A stretch of DNA of 64,000 nt, taken from positions 2,914,001-2,978,000 of the forward strand of contig NZ_JAMTCR010000002.1 of the NCBI RefSeq assembly GCF_024171945.1. The letters run 5' to 3'. Positions 1-8,244 of this stretch are shown here, piece by piece. The first letter of the stretch is position 1, and every line of letters begins with the position of its first letter. The notes below the pieces were generated by a model. It was given only the letters and a program-made list of their open reading frames with translations. It did not search any database and had not been told where the DNA came from. The translations under genes were made by a program, and so were the position numbers. The stretch is from Actinokineospora globicatena. GTDB lineage: Bacteria; Actinomycetota; Actinomycetes; Mycobacteriales; Pseudonocardiaceae.

Positions 1-695
1 TGCGCCATCGGCTTCGGGTCGCCCGCCGCCAGCGCCAGCAGCTGCACCTCGGCGCAGCTGTCGAAGGTGAAGAACCAGTGCACCGCCTCCTCCAGCGACC
101 CGCCGACGGTGATCAGACCGTGGTGGCGCAGCAGGATGGCCCGCTTGTCGCCCAGCTTCTCGGCGATGTCGCGGCCCTGCTCGACCGCGACCGAGGGGCC
201 CCGGTAGTCGTCGTAGAGGACCTGGTCCTGGTAGAACGCCGCCGACTCCTGGTCGTAGGGCTCCAGCAGCCGCCCCAGCGCGCCGAGCGCCCTGGAGTGC
301 GCGGTGTGCGCGTGCGCGGCCGCCTCGGCGTGCGGGCCGAGGTCGTGGATCGCCGAGTGGATGACGAACGCGCTCGGGTTGACCGGGTGCTTGCCCTCGA
401 CCACCGTGCCGTCGCTGTCGACCAGGATCAGGTCGCTGACCTTGACCAGCTTGAACGACACGCCGAACGGGTTGACCCAGAACAGGTTGGGGTGCTCGGG
501 GTCGCGCACCGAGATGTGCCCGGAGATGCCCTCGCCGAAGCCGTACTTGCCGAACAGCCGCAGTGCGGCGGTTAACCGCTGCTTGCGGTGTCTGCGTTCA
601 GCGGCTGGGTCGTCGAACGCGGCGGCCGAGGGCATCGGCAGCCCGGTGTGCGTGTCGGCCAGGTAGCCGGGCTTGGCTTGCTCCACAGTGGACAT
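1..695 (-). CDS. Class II aldolase/adducin family protein (3' end outside window)
   Basis: Members of this family are metal-dependent aldolases or epimerases that cleave or isomerise small sugar or hydroxy-acid phosphates, although many actinobacterial members have unknown substrates. The visible 231 residues start MSTVEQAKPGYLADTHTG and contain the metal-binding pattern HAHTAHS and a later LLRHHGLITVG segment, both typical of the family. The ATG at 695 is preceded by a good ribosome binding site (GAGGAG). The C-terminus is lost at the window edge, so length cannot be judged. It lies 31 bases downstream of the FAD/NAD(P)-binding gene on the same strand and is probably cotranscribed with it. 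Family assignment is firm; the substrate is unknown. Confidence 0.85.
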   Translation of the reverse strand, partial: MSTVEQAKPGYLADTHTGLPMPSAAAFDDPAAERRHRKQRLTAALRLFGKYGFGEGISGHISVRDPEHPNLFWVNPFGVSFKLVKVSDLILVDSDGTVVEGKHPVNPSAFVIHSAIHDLGPHAEAAAHAHTAHSRALGALGRLLEPYDQESAAFYQDQVLYDDYRGPSVAVEQGRDIAEKLGDKRAILLRHHGLITVGGSLEEAVHWFFTFDSCAEVQLLALAAGDPKPMA

Positions 696-726
696 GACGG
701 GTACTCCTCTTTCGCTCGGGGGTGTC

Positions 727-2271
727 TCAGGCGAGCAGCAGTTCGTCGGCGCGGTCGGCGCCCGCACTGCTGTGCTCGCGGATCGCGGCGACGATGTCCA
801 CCGCGCGGTCGACGAGCGACTGCACGCCGAAGGTGAAGAACAGGCTGCCCAGCGTCGGGTCGCCGATGCCGTAGAGCCGCGGGTTGGCGACCCCGTCGAC
901 GGTCAACCGGCTGGTCGCCCGCTCGACGTGCACGCCGCCGCGCGGGTGCGGCTCGGCCGCCCCGTTGGCCACCAGCGAGCTGAACAGCGGGGTGGCCTTC
1001 TCCGAGAGCTTGCGCAGCCGGGCGTTGACCGCGTTGACCACGACGTCGGCCCGGTGCTCGGTGGTGTGCTCGCCGCGGGCGGTGGCGAGTCGGAAGCCGT
1101 GTCCGGTCGGCTCGATTCCCACCAGCCCGCTGACCAGTTCCACCTGGCCGGAGTCGATCAGCCGGAGCAGCGCGGCCGCGTTGCCCGGCGGCATCGGGCA
1201 GCACAGGCTCATCAGCGCCCGGTCGTGCTCGGCGAGCACGAGGTTCTTGTCCTGCTCGGTGAGCAGCGGCCAGATGTCGGGCCCCGCCTCGGGGACCGCC
1301 TGCTGCAGCACCCGCATCGCGATGCTCGGCGAGTCCACCTCGGCCAGTTGCCTGCGCAGCCGGTCGACCGCGTCCTCGGTGCGCACCGCGTCGATCTCGC
1401 GGCGCACCGTCGAGATGTCCTCGCCCACCTCGGCCAGTTCCGCGGCCATCACCCCGACCAGGTCGGCCAGGGTCAGCCGCTCACCGCGCGCGGCGAGCGC
1501 GCGGAACCGGGCGGGGGTGAAGTGGCGCAGCACGTGGTGCACCGGCCGCTGCCGCACACCAGGCAGCACGTTGCGCCGGGAGAACAACCGGATCCGGCCC
1601 TGGTGGCCGCGCGCGGCCAGGGCCAGCACCACGTCCACCGCGGTCAGCCCCGCGCCGATCAGCGCGATGTCCGCCTCGGGCGCGATACCGCTCAACGAGT
1701 CGCGAACCGGATACGGTTCCCCGATGAATCCAGCATGTCCGGAAAGCGCGTACAGGTCAGCGGGACGACCCGCTCCCACGCTGAAGACAGCGTAGTCCAC
1801 TTCGTGCGGCACACCCTTGTCCGTCCACATGGTGAGCCCGTCCGGGTTGACCTGCGCGCGCTCCACCCGGTGCCGCACCAATTCCACCCGCCAGCCCCGG
1901 CGCACTAGTGCCAAAAGCGCAGCGCGTGCCGACTGTTCGAGGTAATCGCCGTAGACCGCGCGGGGGACGAACTGGGCCCCCGAGAGCGGATCGGCGTAGC
2001 CAGAACGTGAACCCTCGAACAGGTTGCGGCCCGCGAGCCACTCGAACATGTGGTGATCATCACCCGCCCGCACCGACATGTCCTGCGGGGTCGCGTTGAC
2101 CCGCACGACATCGAGGTCGGGCTGGTAAGGCCTGCCCCGCCACAGGTGCTTCGACGGCTCGAACACGGTGATCGTGCCCGGCGCCAGGTCGGTCTCGGCC
2201 GCCAGCGCGTCGAGCAGGCTCACCGCTGACGCACCGCCGCCGACCACGCCAATTCTGGATAAGGACGACAT
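727..2271 (-). CDS. FAD/NAD(P)-binding oxidoreductase-like protein
   Basis: A 514-residue protein with an N-terminal dinucleotide-binding fold (GVVGGGASAVSLLDAL near residues 8-23) and a second glycine-rich site (ALIGAGLTAVDVVLAL, roughly residue 205). This two-site arrangement matches the NAD_binding_9/HpnW-like FAD-NAD(P) family, whose members are putative flavin monooxygenase-like or hydroxylase-like proteins, mostly uncharacterised. No membrane segments are seen. The ATG at 2271 sits beside a 345-base divergent promoter region shared with an AraC regulator, and the gene is followed by the class II aldolase. The pair may be controlled by that regulator. The reaction cannot be named from sequence. 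Confidence 0.8.
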   Translation of the reverse strand: MSSLSRIGVVGGGASAVSLLDALAAETDLAPGTITVFEPSKHLWRGRPYQPDLDVVRVNATPQDMSVRAGDDHHMFEWLAGRNLFEGSRSGYADPLSGAQFVPRAVYGDYLEQSARAALLALVRRGWRVELVRHRVERAQVNPDGLTMWTDKGVPHEVDYAVFSVGAGRPADLYALSGHAGFIGEPYPVRDSLSGIAPEADIALIGAGLTAVDVVLALAARGHQGRIRLFSRRNVLPGVRQRPVHHVLRHFTPARFRALAARGERLTLADLVGVMAAELAEVGEDISTVRREIDAVRTEDAVDRLRRQLAEVDSPSIAMRVLQQAVPEAGPDIWPLLTEQDKNLVLAEHDRALMSLCCPMPPGNAAALLRLIDSGQVELVSGLVGIEPTGHGFRLATARGEHTTEHRADVVVNAVNARLRKLSEKATPLFSSLVANGAAEPHPRGGVHVERATSRLTVDGVANPRLYGIGDPTLGSLFFTFGVQSLVDRAVDIVAAIREHSSAGADRADELLLA

Positions 2272-2616
2272 GTCCCCCCTTTGTTATCCGAACCCCCGGT
2301 GGTGTCAAACGCCAGCCCGGCGTAATCAGTGCGCGCAAAAAGAGCATCCTTGTCGCACTGTTCGGCCTCACATTACCGCCGGGGTTGCGGCCGGGTTAGC
2401 GATCTCGCGCGCGGTCAGTTGCAAATAAGCGCAGCGGTACCCCTGTGAACGATAAGTTACCCCCTGTATACCTACAGTGATCGTATTGTGATGCATCTGG
2501 CTGTACGGTTTTGGGTGATTCTCAAAAACCAGTCACCTGGTTAGTCGGCTCCGGTACGCTAGTGGGCGGAGTTTGCCCGGCCATGGTCCACACGAAAGAT
2601 CGACGGGGGTCGGCCA
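2272..2616. promoter_or_regulatory. Divergent promoter region between the FAD protein and araC-type gene
   Basis: This 345-base gap has no convincing gene and is noticeably richer in A/T than its surroundings. It holds two short perfect inverted repeats: CTGTA-TACC-TACAG at 2464-2477 and AACCAG-TCAC-CTGGTT at 2527-2542. The second is about 75 bases upstream of the GTG of the AraC gene and close to where a -35 region would fall, so it could be an operator of that regulator or of an unseen one. The dyads are visible; binding is inference. Confidence 0.5.
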
Positions 2617-3633
2617 GTGACACTTGCGTCCGTCGCGGTTGCCGCGTCGCCGGTTGTCGAACCGGCGCGCGCGTTCGACCTGTGGGAGGACGAGGTCCGC
2701 CGGACCTGCGGCACGCTGCAGGTCATCGGCGACCGGGACCGCTTCGGCGCGGGCACCATCGCCACCCGGGTGTTCGGCAGCATGCGGGTATCGAGGATCA
2801 CCGCTGACCCGCACGCCGTGGTGCGCCACGACCGGGTGGCCAGCAACGAGGGCGGCCACGTGTACGTGGTCACCCTGCTCAACGGCACCGCCCGGCTCTG
2901 CCAGGACGGCACCGACATCACCGTGCGCACCGGCGACCTGGTCGCCTTCGACAGCAGCAGGCCCTACACGCTGGCCATGCCGCAGCCGTTCACCATGGTC
3001 GGCGTGCGCGCGCCGCACCGCTCACTGGGGATGACCCCGCAGAAGACCAGCTCCATCACCGCGGCGCCGTGGAACGGCAAGACCGGGGTGGGCGCGCTGG
3101 CCAGCCACACCTTCGCCGCGCTGGGCTACCACCTGGCCGAACTCGACGACGCGGCCCGCGAACCGCTGGGCACCACCGTCGGCGGGATGATCACCACGCT
3201 GTTCGCCGAGCGGCTGTGCTCGGCGGTGGTCGACCCGGCCGCCGCCCGCCAGCTGCTGGTGCTGCGCATTTGCGGGTACGCGCAGGAGCACATGGGCGAC
3301 AGCGCGCTGAGCCCGGCGATGCTGGCGCGCAGGCACAACATCTCGCTGCGCTACCTGCAGGTCCTCTTCGCCGAGCAGGGGTCGAGCCCGGCCCGCTGGA
3401 TCCGCGACCAGCGGCTGGAGCGGCTGCGCACCGACCTGGTCAACCCGCGCTACGACCACCTGACCGTCTCGGCCATCGCCGAGCGCTGGGGTCTGGTGGA
3501 CGCCTCGCAGGTCAGCAGGCTGTTCCGGATGAAGTACGGGGTCTCGCCGCGCGAGTACCGCAGGACGCGCGGCGAGACCGCGAACCTCAGCCCGCTCAGT
3601 CCTCTCGGTCGTGTGGCACCGGGTTGGCGCTGA
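2617..3633 (+). CDS. AraC family transcriptional regulator
   Basis: A 338-residue DNA-binding regulator. The N-terminal two thirds look like the AraC-binding-like domain found in the actinobacterial NphR/FeaR type group (start VTLASVAVAA with GTG). The last 100 residues form the double helix-turn-helix domain, visible as LARRHNISLRYLQVLFAEQG followed by SAIAERWGLVDASQVSRLF and the terminal GVSPREYRR signature. It is transcribed away from the FAD protein and aldolase, which makes those its likely targets together with the redox genes downstream. Its last 38 bases overlap the 3' end of the convergent PPOX gene. The effector is unknown. Confidence 0.92.
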   Translation: MTLASVAVAASPVVEPARAFDLWEDEVRRTCGTLQVIGDRDRFGAGTIATRVFGSMRVSRITADPHAVVRHDRVASNEGGHVYVVTLLNGTARLCQDGTDITVRTGDLVAFDSSRPYTLAMPQPFTMVGVRAPHRSLGMTPQKTSSITAAPWNGKTGVGALASHTFAALGYHLAELDDAAREPLGTTVGGMITTLFAERLCSAVVDPAAARQLLVLRICGYAQEHMGDSALSPAMLARRHNISLRYLQVLFAEQGSSPARWIRDQRLERLRTDLVNPRYDHLTVSAIAERWGLVDASQVSRLFRMKYGVSPREYRRTRGETANLSPLSPLGRVAPGWR

Positions 3634-4084
3634 ACCGCTCGGGCCGCACGAACACCGCGGCCCTGCGGTCGGCGGCCATCTCCCGGTCGTAGACCTCGAA
3701 GTCGTCGTGCTGCCCGCCAGCCGAGGTGTAGATCTCCCGCAGCAACGACGGCAGCCGTTCGGCGGACACGCCCCCGTGCGCGTCGTCCGGTCCGGCGATC
3801 TCGACCCCTCCGGTGACCGCGATCCAGTCCCAACCCGCGCGGAACACCAGCGTGGCCTTCGGAGTCCGCCGCAGGTTGCGCAGTTTGGTGGTACCGCCGC
3901 GCGAGACCAGTGCTAGCACGCGCTCACCGGTGACCGGGTGGTCGACCAGCCCGACGTTGACCACCGAGGTGGCCGGTTCACCGTTGGCCCGCGTCGTCAC
4001 CAGCACCGCCAGCCAGTCCTGTGTGGACGCCAGCGCGGCCACCCTGGCCAGCCCCGTCTCCGTGTCGAACCCCTTGCCCGCCAT
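3596..4084 (-). CDS. PPOX-class (pyridoxamine 5'-phosphate oxidase fold) flavin/F420-binding protein
   Basis: A 162-residue split-barrel protein (start MAGKGFDTETGLARVAALAS, ATG at 4084). The pattern around LAVLVTTRANGEPATSVVNVG, with VLALVSRGGTTKLRNLRRTPKATLVFRAGW, matches short F420- or FMN-dependent PPOX oxidoreductases of actinobacteria. The frame stays open upstream, but only this ATG gives a normal-length family member. It diverges from the flavin reductase gene at 4289 and converges with the AraC gene, overlapping it by 38 bases. It may reduce an intermediate of the neighbouring pathway; the cofactor (FMN or F420) cannot be decided by eye. Confidence 0.82.
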   Translation of the reverse strand: MAGKGFDTETGLARVAALASTQDWLAVLVTTRANGEPATSVVNVGLVDHPVTGERVLALVSRGGTTKLRNLRRTPKATLVFRAGWDWIAVTGGVEIAGPDDAHGGVSAERLPSLLREIYTSAGGQHDDFEVYDREMAADRRAAVFVRPERFSANPVPHDRED

Positions 4085-4288
4085 GCGGACCACACCCCTC
4101 GTCCTGTGCGTGAAATGAGCAGAGAGCGTGCGCGCAAGCACCACGGCGCGCGCACCGGCTGCGGATACTATCGGTTGCGACGGGGCGAGGCTCGCCGCCG
4201 GTGATGGGGATCGCCGGCCACTCGGATCGCCACAGGGCCCCCGTCTTGCGGCATCGACCGAACAAAGACTTCCGAGTAGGAGCCTGCG
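4085..4288. promoter_or_regulatory. Divergent promoter with inverted repeat
   Basis: This gap separates the PPOX gene from the flavin reductase operon. It contains an inverted repeat with 8-base arms, GTGCGCGC at 4128-4135 and GCGCGCAC at 4148-4155, separated by 12 bases. The spacing fits a dimeric regulator site, but GC-rich dyads also arise by chance in such DNA. An AGGAG ribosome binding site lies before the GTG at 4289. Confidence 0.4.
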
Positions 4289-4816
4289 GTGGGCGTTGAC
4301 TTGCGCGTAGCCATGCGGAACTTCGCCACCGGGGTGTGCGTGATGAGCACCAAGGTCGACGGTCCGGACGGGCCGGAGCACGACGCGGTGACCGTCAACT
4401 CGCTCACCTCCCTCTCGCTCGACCCGCCGCTGGTCTCGGTCTGCCTGCGCCAGGACTCGGTGTTCCTGGCGGACCTGCTGGTCAGCGGTAGTTGGGCACT
4501 ATCCATTTTGGACATAGGGGCGTCCGACGTCGCCCGCGCGTTCGCCACCGGCCGCGACAACCGCAGGGCCGCGCTGGCCACGGTGTCGGCGGTGCCCGGC
4601 GAGCACACCGGGGCGCTGGTGCTCGACGGGCCCGGCTGGCTCGAGTGCGGGCTGCGCCAGGTCGTCGAGGTCGGTGACCACACGCTGCTCATCGGCGACG
4701 TGCTGGCCACCGGCAGCCAGGACCGGCGACCGCCCCTGGTTTTCCTGCACGGCGAGTACCACGCCGTTGGCGCAGGCGGCGCCAACCGGCACGACAGGGA
4801 GGTTCGCACCCGATGA
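4289..4816 (+). CDS. Flavin reductase family protein (monooxygenase reductase component)
   Basis: A 175-residue FMN-binding split-barrel protein starting at GTG. The opening LRVAMRNFATGVCVMSTK and the internal NSLTSLSLDPPLVSVCL are the signatures of the flavin reductase domain that supplies reduced flavin to two-component monooxygenases such as HsaB/HpaC. The acyl-CoA-dehydrogenase-fold protein two genes downstream is a natural oxygenase partner, as in HsaA/HsaB. The stop codon overlaps the start of the next gene (ATGA at 4813-4816), implying translational coupling. Confidence 0.9.
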   Translation: MGVDLRVAMRNFATGVCVMSTKVDGPDGPEHDAVTVNSLTSLSLDPPLVSVCLRQDSVFLADLLVSGSWALSILDIGASDVARAFATGRDNRRAALATVSAVPGEHTGALVLDGPGWLECGLRQVVEVGDHTLLIGDVLATGSQDRRPPLVFLHGEYHAVGAGGANRHDREVRTR

Positions 4817-6309
4817 CGGCATCGCAGACCAGCGCCGAGTCGCACACCGGCGACGCGCAGACCAGCGCCGATCCGCAGACCACGGGCGCGGCGGCGGCGC
4901 TGGCCGCGGCCGAGGAGATCGTCGGCGCCGACCGGGTCACCAGGGGCGGACCGGGGGACAACACCGGGCTGTTCCGCCAGCGCGACACCGCGGCCACCGT
5001 CGCGCCGCGCACGGCCGAGCAGGCCCAGCGGGTCGTCAAGGCGTTCGCGGCCGCCGGGGGCGAGGTCTCGCTGCACGCCTACAGCACCGGGCGCAACTGG
5101 GGTCTCGGATCCCGGGAGTCCGCCACGGACAACGTCGTCGCGCTCGACCTGTCGGGACTGGACGCCATCCGCGACATCGACGTCGCCGCGGGCTGGGCCG
5201 TCGTGGAGCCTGGCGTCACCCAGGGCCACCTGGCCGGACTGCTCGCCGACACCGAGCGGATGGTCAACGTGACCGTCTCGACCGCGCACTCCAGCGTGCT
5301 CGGCAACGCGCTCGACCGCGGCGTCGGCCTGCGCCACCAGCGCGTGGAGGACCTCGTCGGGCTGGAAGTCGTGCTGCCAGACGGTGAACTCGTGCACGTC
5401 GGCTGGTGGCCGGAGGGTGACCGCAAGACGCCGGTCTACCCGCACACCCTGGGCCCGTCGCTGGTGCAGCTGTTCGTCCAGTCCAACCTGGGCATCGTCA
5501 CCGGCGCGACCATCCGGCTGCTGGCGCGGCCCGAGGCGCTGCGCGTGGTGCGCCTCAACTACACCCCGGAGAACCTCGGCCCGGCCACCGCGCTGCTGCG
5601 CCGCTGGGTCGCGCAAGGACTCGCGTCCGGGGTGCCCAAGTTCTACAACCCCACCGCCGCGCGGGGCTACGGCAGCGCCCCCGGCCAGTTCCTCGCGCAC
5701 GTCCCGGTCGACGGCACCGCGGCCTCGGTGGCCGCGCTCAGCGCGATCATCGCCGACGAGGCCGTCAAGTCCGGTGTGTTCACCGAGGTGTCCACCACCG
5801 ACGCCACCGACCCCGACGCGCAGCACCACGAGGTCACCAGCCTCGTCGAGCGCTCCTACCTGGGCGACCCGGACGTCTCCGACCGGGTGTTCGAGCAGAA
5901 GATGGGCATGCGGGCCGACCAGCTCGACACCGACCTGGGCTTCCTGTTCTTCCTGCCGCTGCTGCCCTTCACCGCCGAGGCCGTGGTCACCGCCGAGCGG
6001 CTGCTCGGCCAGGTGCACGCCGAGACCGGGATCCTCGCGGGCGGCACCGGCAACGTGCTCGGCGACGACCTGGTCGACCTGGTGGTCGCCATGAAGTTCG
6101 ACCGCGCGGACGCCCAGGCGGCGCACCGCGCGCTGGACCGGTTGTACGAACTGTTCGCCGAGCAGGGCTTCCTGCCCTACCGGCTCGACGTCGACCACCA
6201 CGAGTGGATCGACCGGGTCGGGGGCCGACCGAGCGCGCGGGCGTTCGCCAGGCGGCTCAAGGACTCCCTCGACCCGACCGGGGTCATCGCGCCCGGTCGC
6301 TACCTCTAG
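4813..6309 (+). CDS. FAD-linked oxidase of the vanillyl-alcohol oxidase / p-cresol hydroxylase type
   Basis: A 498-residue PCMH-type flavoprotein. The stretch LHAYSTGRNWGLGSRES (about residue 90) is characteristic of VAO-family FAD domains. The first half carries the FAD-binding fold, with the AGWAVVEPGVTQGHLAGLL segment, and the second half carries the FAD-oxidase C-terminal domain. Family members oxidise para-alkyl phenols or aryl alcohols. It is the second gene of a three-gene operon (4-base overlap upstream, 17-base gap downstream). The N-terminal 35 residues are Ala/Thr/Ser-rich and probably disordered. A phenolic substrate is likely but not proven. Confidence 0.87.
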   Translation: MTASQTSAESHTGDAQTSADPQTTGAAAALAAAEEIVGADRVTRGGPGDNTGLFRQRDTAATVAPRTAEQAQRVVKAFAAAGGEVSLHAYSTGRNWGLGSRESATDNVVALDLSGLDAIRDIDVAAGWAVVEPGVTQGHLAGLLADTERMVNVTVSTAHSSVLGNALDRGVGLRHQRVEDLVGLEVVLPDGELVHVGWWPEGDRKTPVYPHTLGPSLVQLFVQSNLGIVTGATIRLLARPEALRVVRLNYTPENLGPATALLRRWVAQGLASGVPKFYNPTAARGYGSAPGQFLAHVPVDGTAASVAALSAIIADEAVKSGVFTEVSTTDATDPDAQHHEVTSLVERSYLGDPDVSDRVFEQKMGMRADQLDTDLGFLFFLPLLPFTAEAVVTAERLLGQVHAETGILAGGTGNVLGDDLVDLVVAMKFDRADAQAAHRALDRLYELFAEQGFLPYRLDVDHHEWIDRVGGRPSARAFARRLKDSLDPTGVIAPGRYL

Positions 6310-6326
6310 GCCAGGAAGGGCACGCA

Positions 6327-7523
6327 ATGACCATTGTCGACACCGTTGAGACCACCGCGCCGCTGACCGCGCAGGACGTCCTGGCCAGGGCCAGGGCCGC
6401 GGTGCCCCTGCTGCGCGAGCGCTCGGTGGACATCGAGCGCGAGCGCTGTCTGCCCGCCGACGTGGTGGAGCTGCTGCGCTCGACCGGCGCGTTCCGGGTC
6501 GCGCTGCCCAAGGACAAGGGCGGCCCCGAGCTCAACCCGATGGAGCAGACCCAGTTCATCGAGACGCTGGCCACCGGCGACGTCTCCGCCGCCTGGTGCG
6601 CCATGATCGGCATGGACACCCCGCTCTACGCCAAGTTCCTCGGCGAGGAGGTCTCCGCCGAGCTGTTCACCGACGACGACATGGTGACCGCGGGCCTGAT
6701 CCTGCCCATCGGCCGCGCGGACCGGGTGCCCGGCGGGTTCCGGCTCAACGGCCGCTGGGGCTTCGGCAGCGGCATCACCCACGCCGACTGGGTCGTCGCG
6801 GGCGCCTTCGTGCACACCGACGGCGAGCCCGAGGCCAGCCCCACCGGGCAGCCGATGCACTGGCGGATCCTCATCGCCCGCCGCGACCAGTTCGTCGTGC
6901 ACGACACCTGGCACACCACCGGCCTGGCGGGCAGCGGCAGCCGCGACTACGAGGCGGTGGACCTGTTCGTCCCCGAGGCGCACTCGTTCAGCTTCGCGAC
7001 CGCCACGGTCACCGGCCCGAACTCCACCCCGGACGCGATCCTGCGCAACATGCCGGGCGTGCCGCTGGGCCTGGCCCGCGCCGCGCTCGACCACGTGCGC
7101 GACATCGCGGTCAACCGCACCGACCGGATGACCGGCGTGCCGTGGTCGGAGATCTACCGCATCCAGTACACCATCGCCGAGGCGGAGATGGAGCTCGGCG
7201 CGGTCCGCGAGCAGGTCTACGGCTCGCTGCGCACCCAGTGGGAGCTGCTCAACGCGGGCATCGAGCTCACCCCGGACCAGCGGGTGGCCACCGTGCTGGC
7301 GCGCACCAACGCCTACCGGGTCGCCCGCTCGATCGTCGTGAAGCTGTGCGACCTGGTCGCCACCAGCTCCATCTACAAGCCGTCCCCGCTGGACCGCTGG
7401 CTGCGCGACGCGCAGACCATGCGCCAGCACGTGATCGCCCAGGACCAGGTTCTGCAGTCGGTCGGCGCGCACCTGCTCGGCGGCACGCCCAGCAACCCGT
7501 TCAGCCTCGGGATCGTGCAGTAA
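6327..7523 (+). CDS. Acyl-CoA dehydrogenase-fold flavin-dependent monooxygenase
   Basis: A 398-residue protein (start MTIVDTVETTAPLTAQDV, ATG at 6327). It has the acyl-CoA dehydrogenase fold in the version used by flavin-dependent hydroxylases such as HsaA and DszC: an N-terminal helical domain with LPKDKGGPELNPMEQTQFIE, then a middle barrel with LNGRWGFGSGITHADWVVAGA and the C-terminal helical domain. The GRWGFGSG motif and the absence of the usual acyl-CoA dehydrogenase YEGT base favour an oxygenase over a dehydrogenase. The flavin reductase at 4289 is the probable partner. The gene ends at a strong hairpin terminator. Confidence 0.85.
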   Translation: MTIVDTVETTAPLTAQDVLARARAAVPLLRERSVDIERERCLPADVVELLRSTGAFRVALPKDKGGPELNPMEQTQFIETLATGDVSAAWCAMIGMDTPLYAKFLGEEVSAELFTDDDMVTAGLILPIGRADRVPGGFRLNGRWGFGSGITHADWVVAGAFVHTDGEPEASPTGQPMHWRILIARRDQFVVHDTWHTTGLAGSGSRDYEAVDLFVPEAHSFSFATATVTGPNSTPDAILRNMPGVPLGLARAALDHVRDIAVNRTDRMTGVPWSEIYRIQYTIAEAEMELGAVREQVYGSLRTQWELLNAGIELTPDQRVATVLARTNAYRVARSIVVKLCDLVATSSIYKPSPLDRWLRDAQTMRQHVIAQDQVLQSVGAHLLGGTPSNPFSLGIVQ

Positions 7524-7538
7524 GGACAGACCCGACGA

Positions 7539-7580
7539 AGCGCAACGGCCCCGCGAAGTTCATCGCGGGGCCGTTGCGCT
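7539..7580 (+). terminator. Rho-independent type terminator (18-bp perfect stem)
   Basis: A perfect 18-base inverted repeat (7539-7556 and 7563-7580) with a 6-base loop lies 16 bases after the stop of the monooxygenase gene. There is no U-tract, as is common for actinobacterial terminators. It also faces the converging SnoaL-like gene and may act in both directions. Confidence 0.85.
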
Positions 7581-7699
7581 GCTGCCGTCCCCGGCGGGAG
7601 GACGGCGGACCTCGTTGGTACTACTGGGCCATCACACCGGTGTCGCGGGGATCCCGTTCCCTGTATCGGTTCCGGGACGCTCCGCTGTCACCACGGGCT

Positions 7700-8191
7700 T
7701 CACCCTCCGACGATGACCTGCGGGTCGCCGGTGTACCAGACGTTGTCGATGGTCACGTGCTTGATGCGCCAGCGCTTCCCGTCGCGCACCAGGGTCGCGG
7801 CGTAGAGGTTCTTGAGCAGCGCGTGCCTGCTGTGGTCGGCGGCGGGCAGGTGCTGCGCCTCGACGATCGCCGACAGGCTCGCGGTGTCGCCGTCCACGCT
7901 GACCCGGGTGTTGGTCACGCTGTGCGTGGTGTGCAGCCGCGGGTCGAGCACGATGCCCGCGATCATCTCGATGCCCTCGAACAGCGGCACCTCCAGCCCG
8001 CACTTGGTGGCGGCCGGGCGGAAGTCGAACTCGGCGTCCGCGGTGAACGCGGACTCGAACAGCGCCCGGTCACCCAGGTCGCGGCCGAACGCGAAGCGGT
8101 GCAGGGTGTCGACGATCTCCTGCCGGTCCACCAGTTCCTGCAGCGCGGTCGCGCTGTCGGCGGCCAACGCGTTGTCGGTCGTGACGTACAC
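7700..8191 (-). CDS. SnoaL-like / NTF2-fold polyketide-cyclase-type protein
   Basis: A 163-residue protein of the SnoaL_4 kind: ALQELVDRQEIVDTLHRFAF at the start, FESAFTADAEFDF in the middle, and the closing KHVTIDNVWYTGDP. These small cone-shaped proteins are cyclases, dehydratases or isomerases in natural product and aromatic pathways. I chose the GTG at 8191 because GAGGAG sits five bases upstream of it. The in-frame ATG at 8203 would place that Shine-Dalgarno inside the coding region. It is transcribed with the AMP-forming ligase 53 bases upstream. The exact reaction is not readable from sequence. Confidence 0.85.
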   Translation of the reverse strand: MYVTTDNALAADSATALQELVDRQEIVDTLHRFAFGRDLGDRALFESAFTADAEFDFRPAATKCGLEVPLFEGIEMIAGIVLDPRLHTTHSVTNTRVSVDGDTASLSAIVEAQHLPAADHSRHALLKNLYAATLVRDGKRWRIKHVTIDNVWYTGDPQVIVGG

Positions 8192-8244
8192 GGTTCTCCT
8201 CATCCCATCGGGGTGTGTTGTTGACTGACTGTCCGGTGTGGAGG

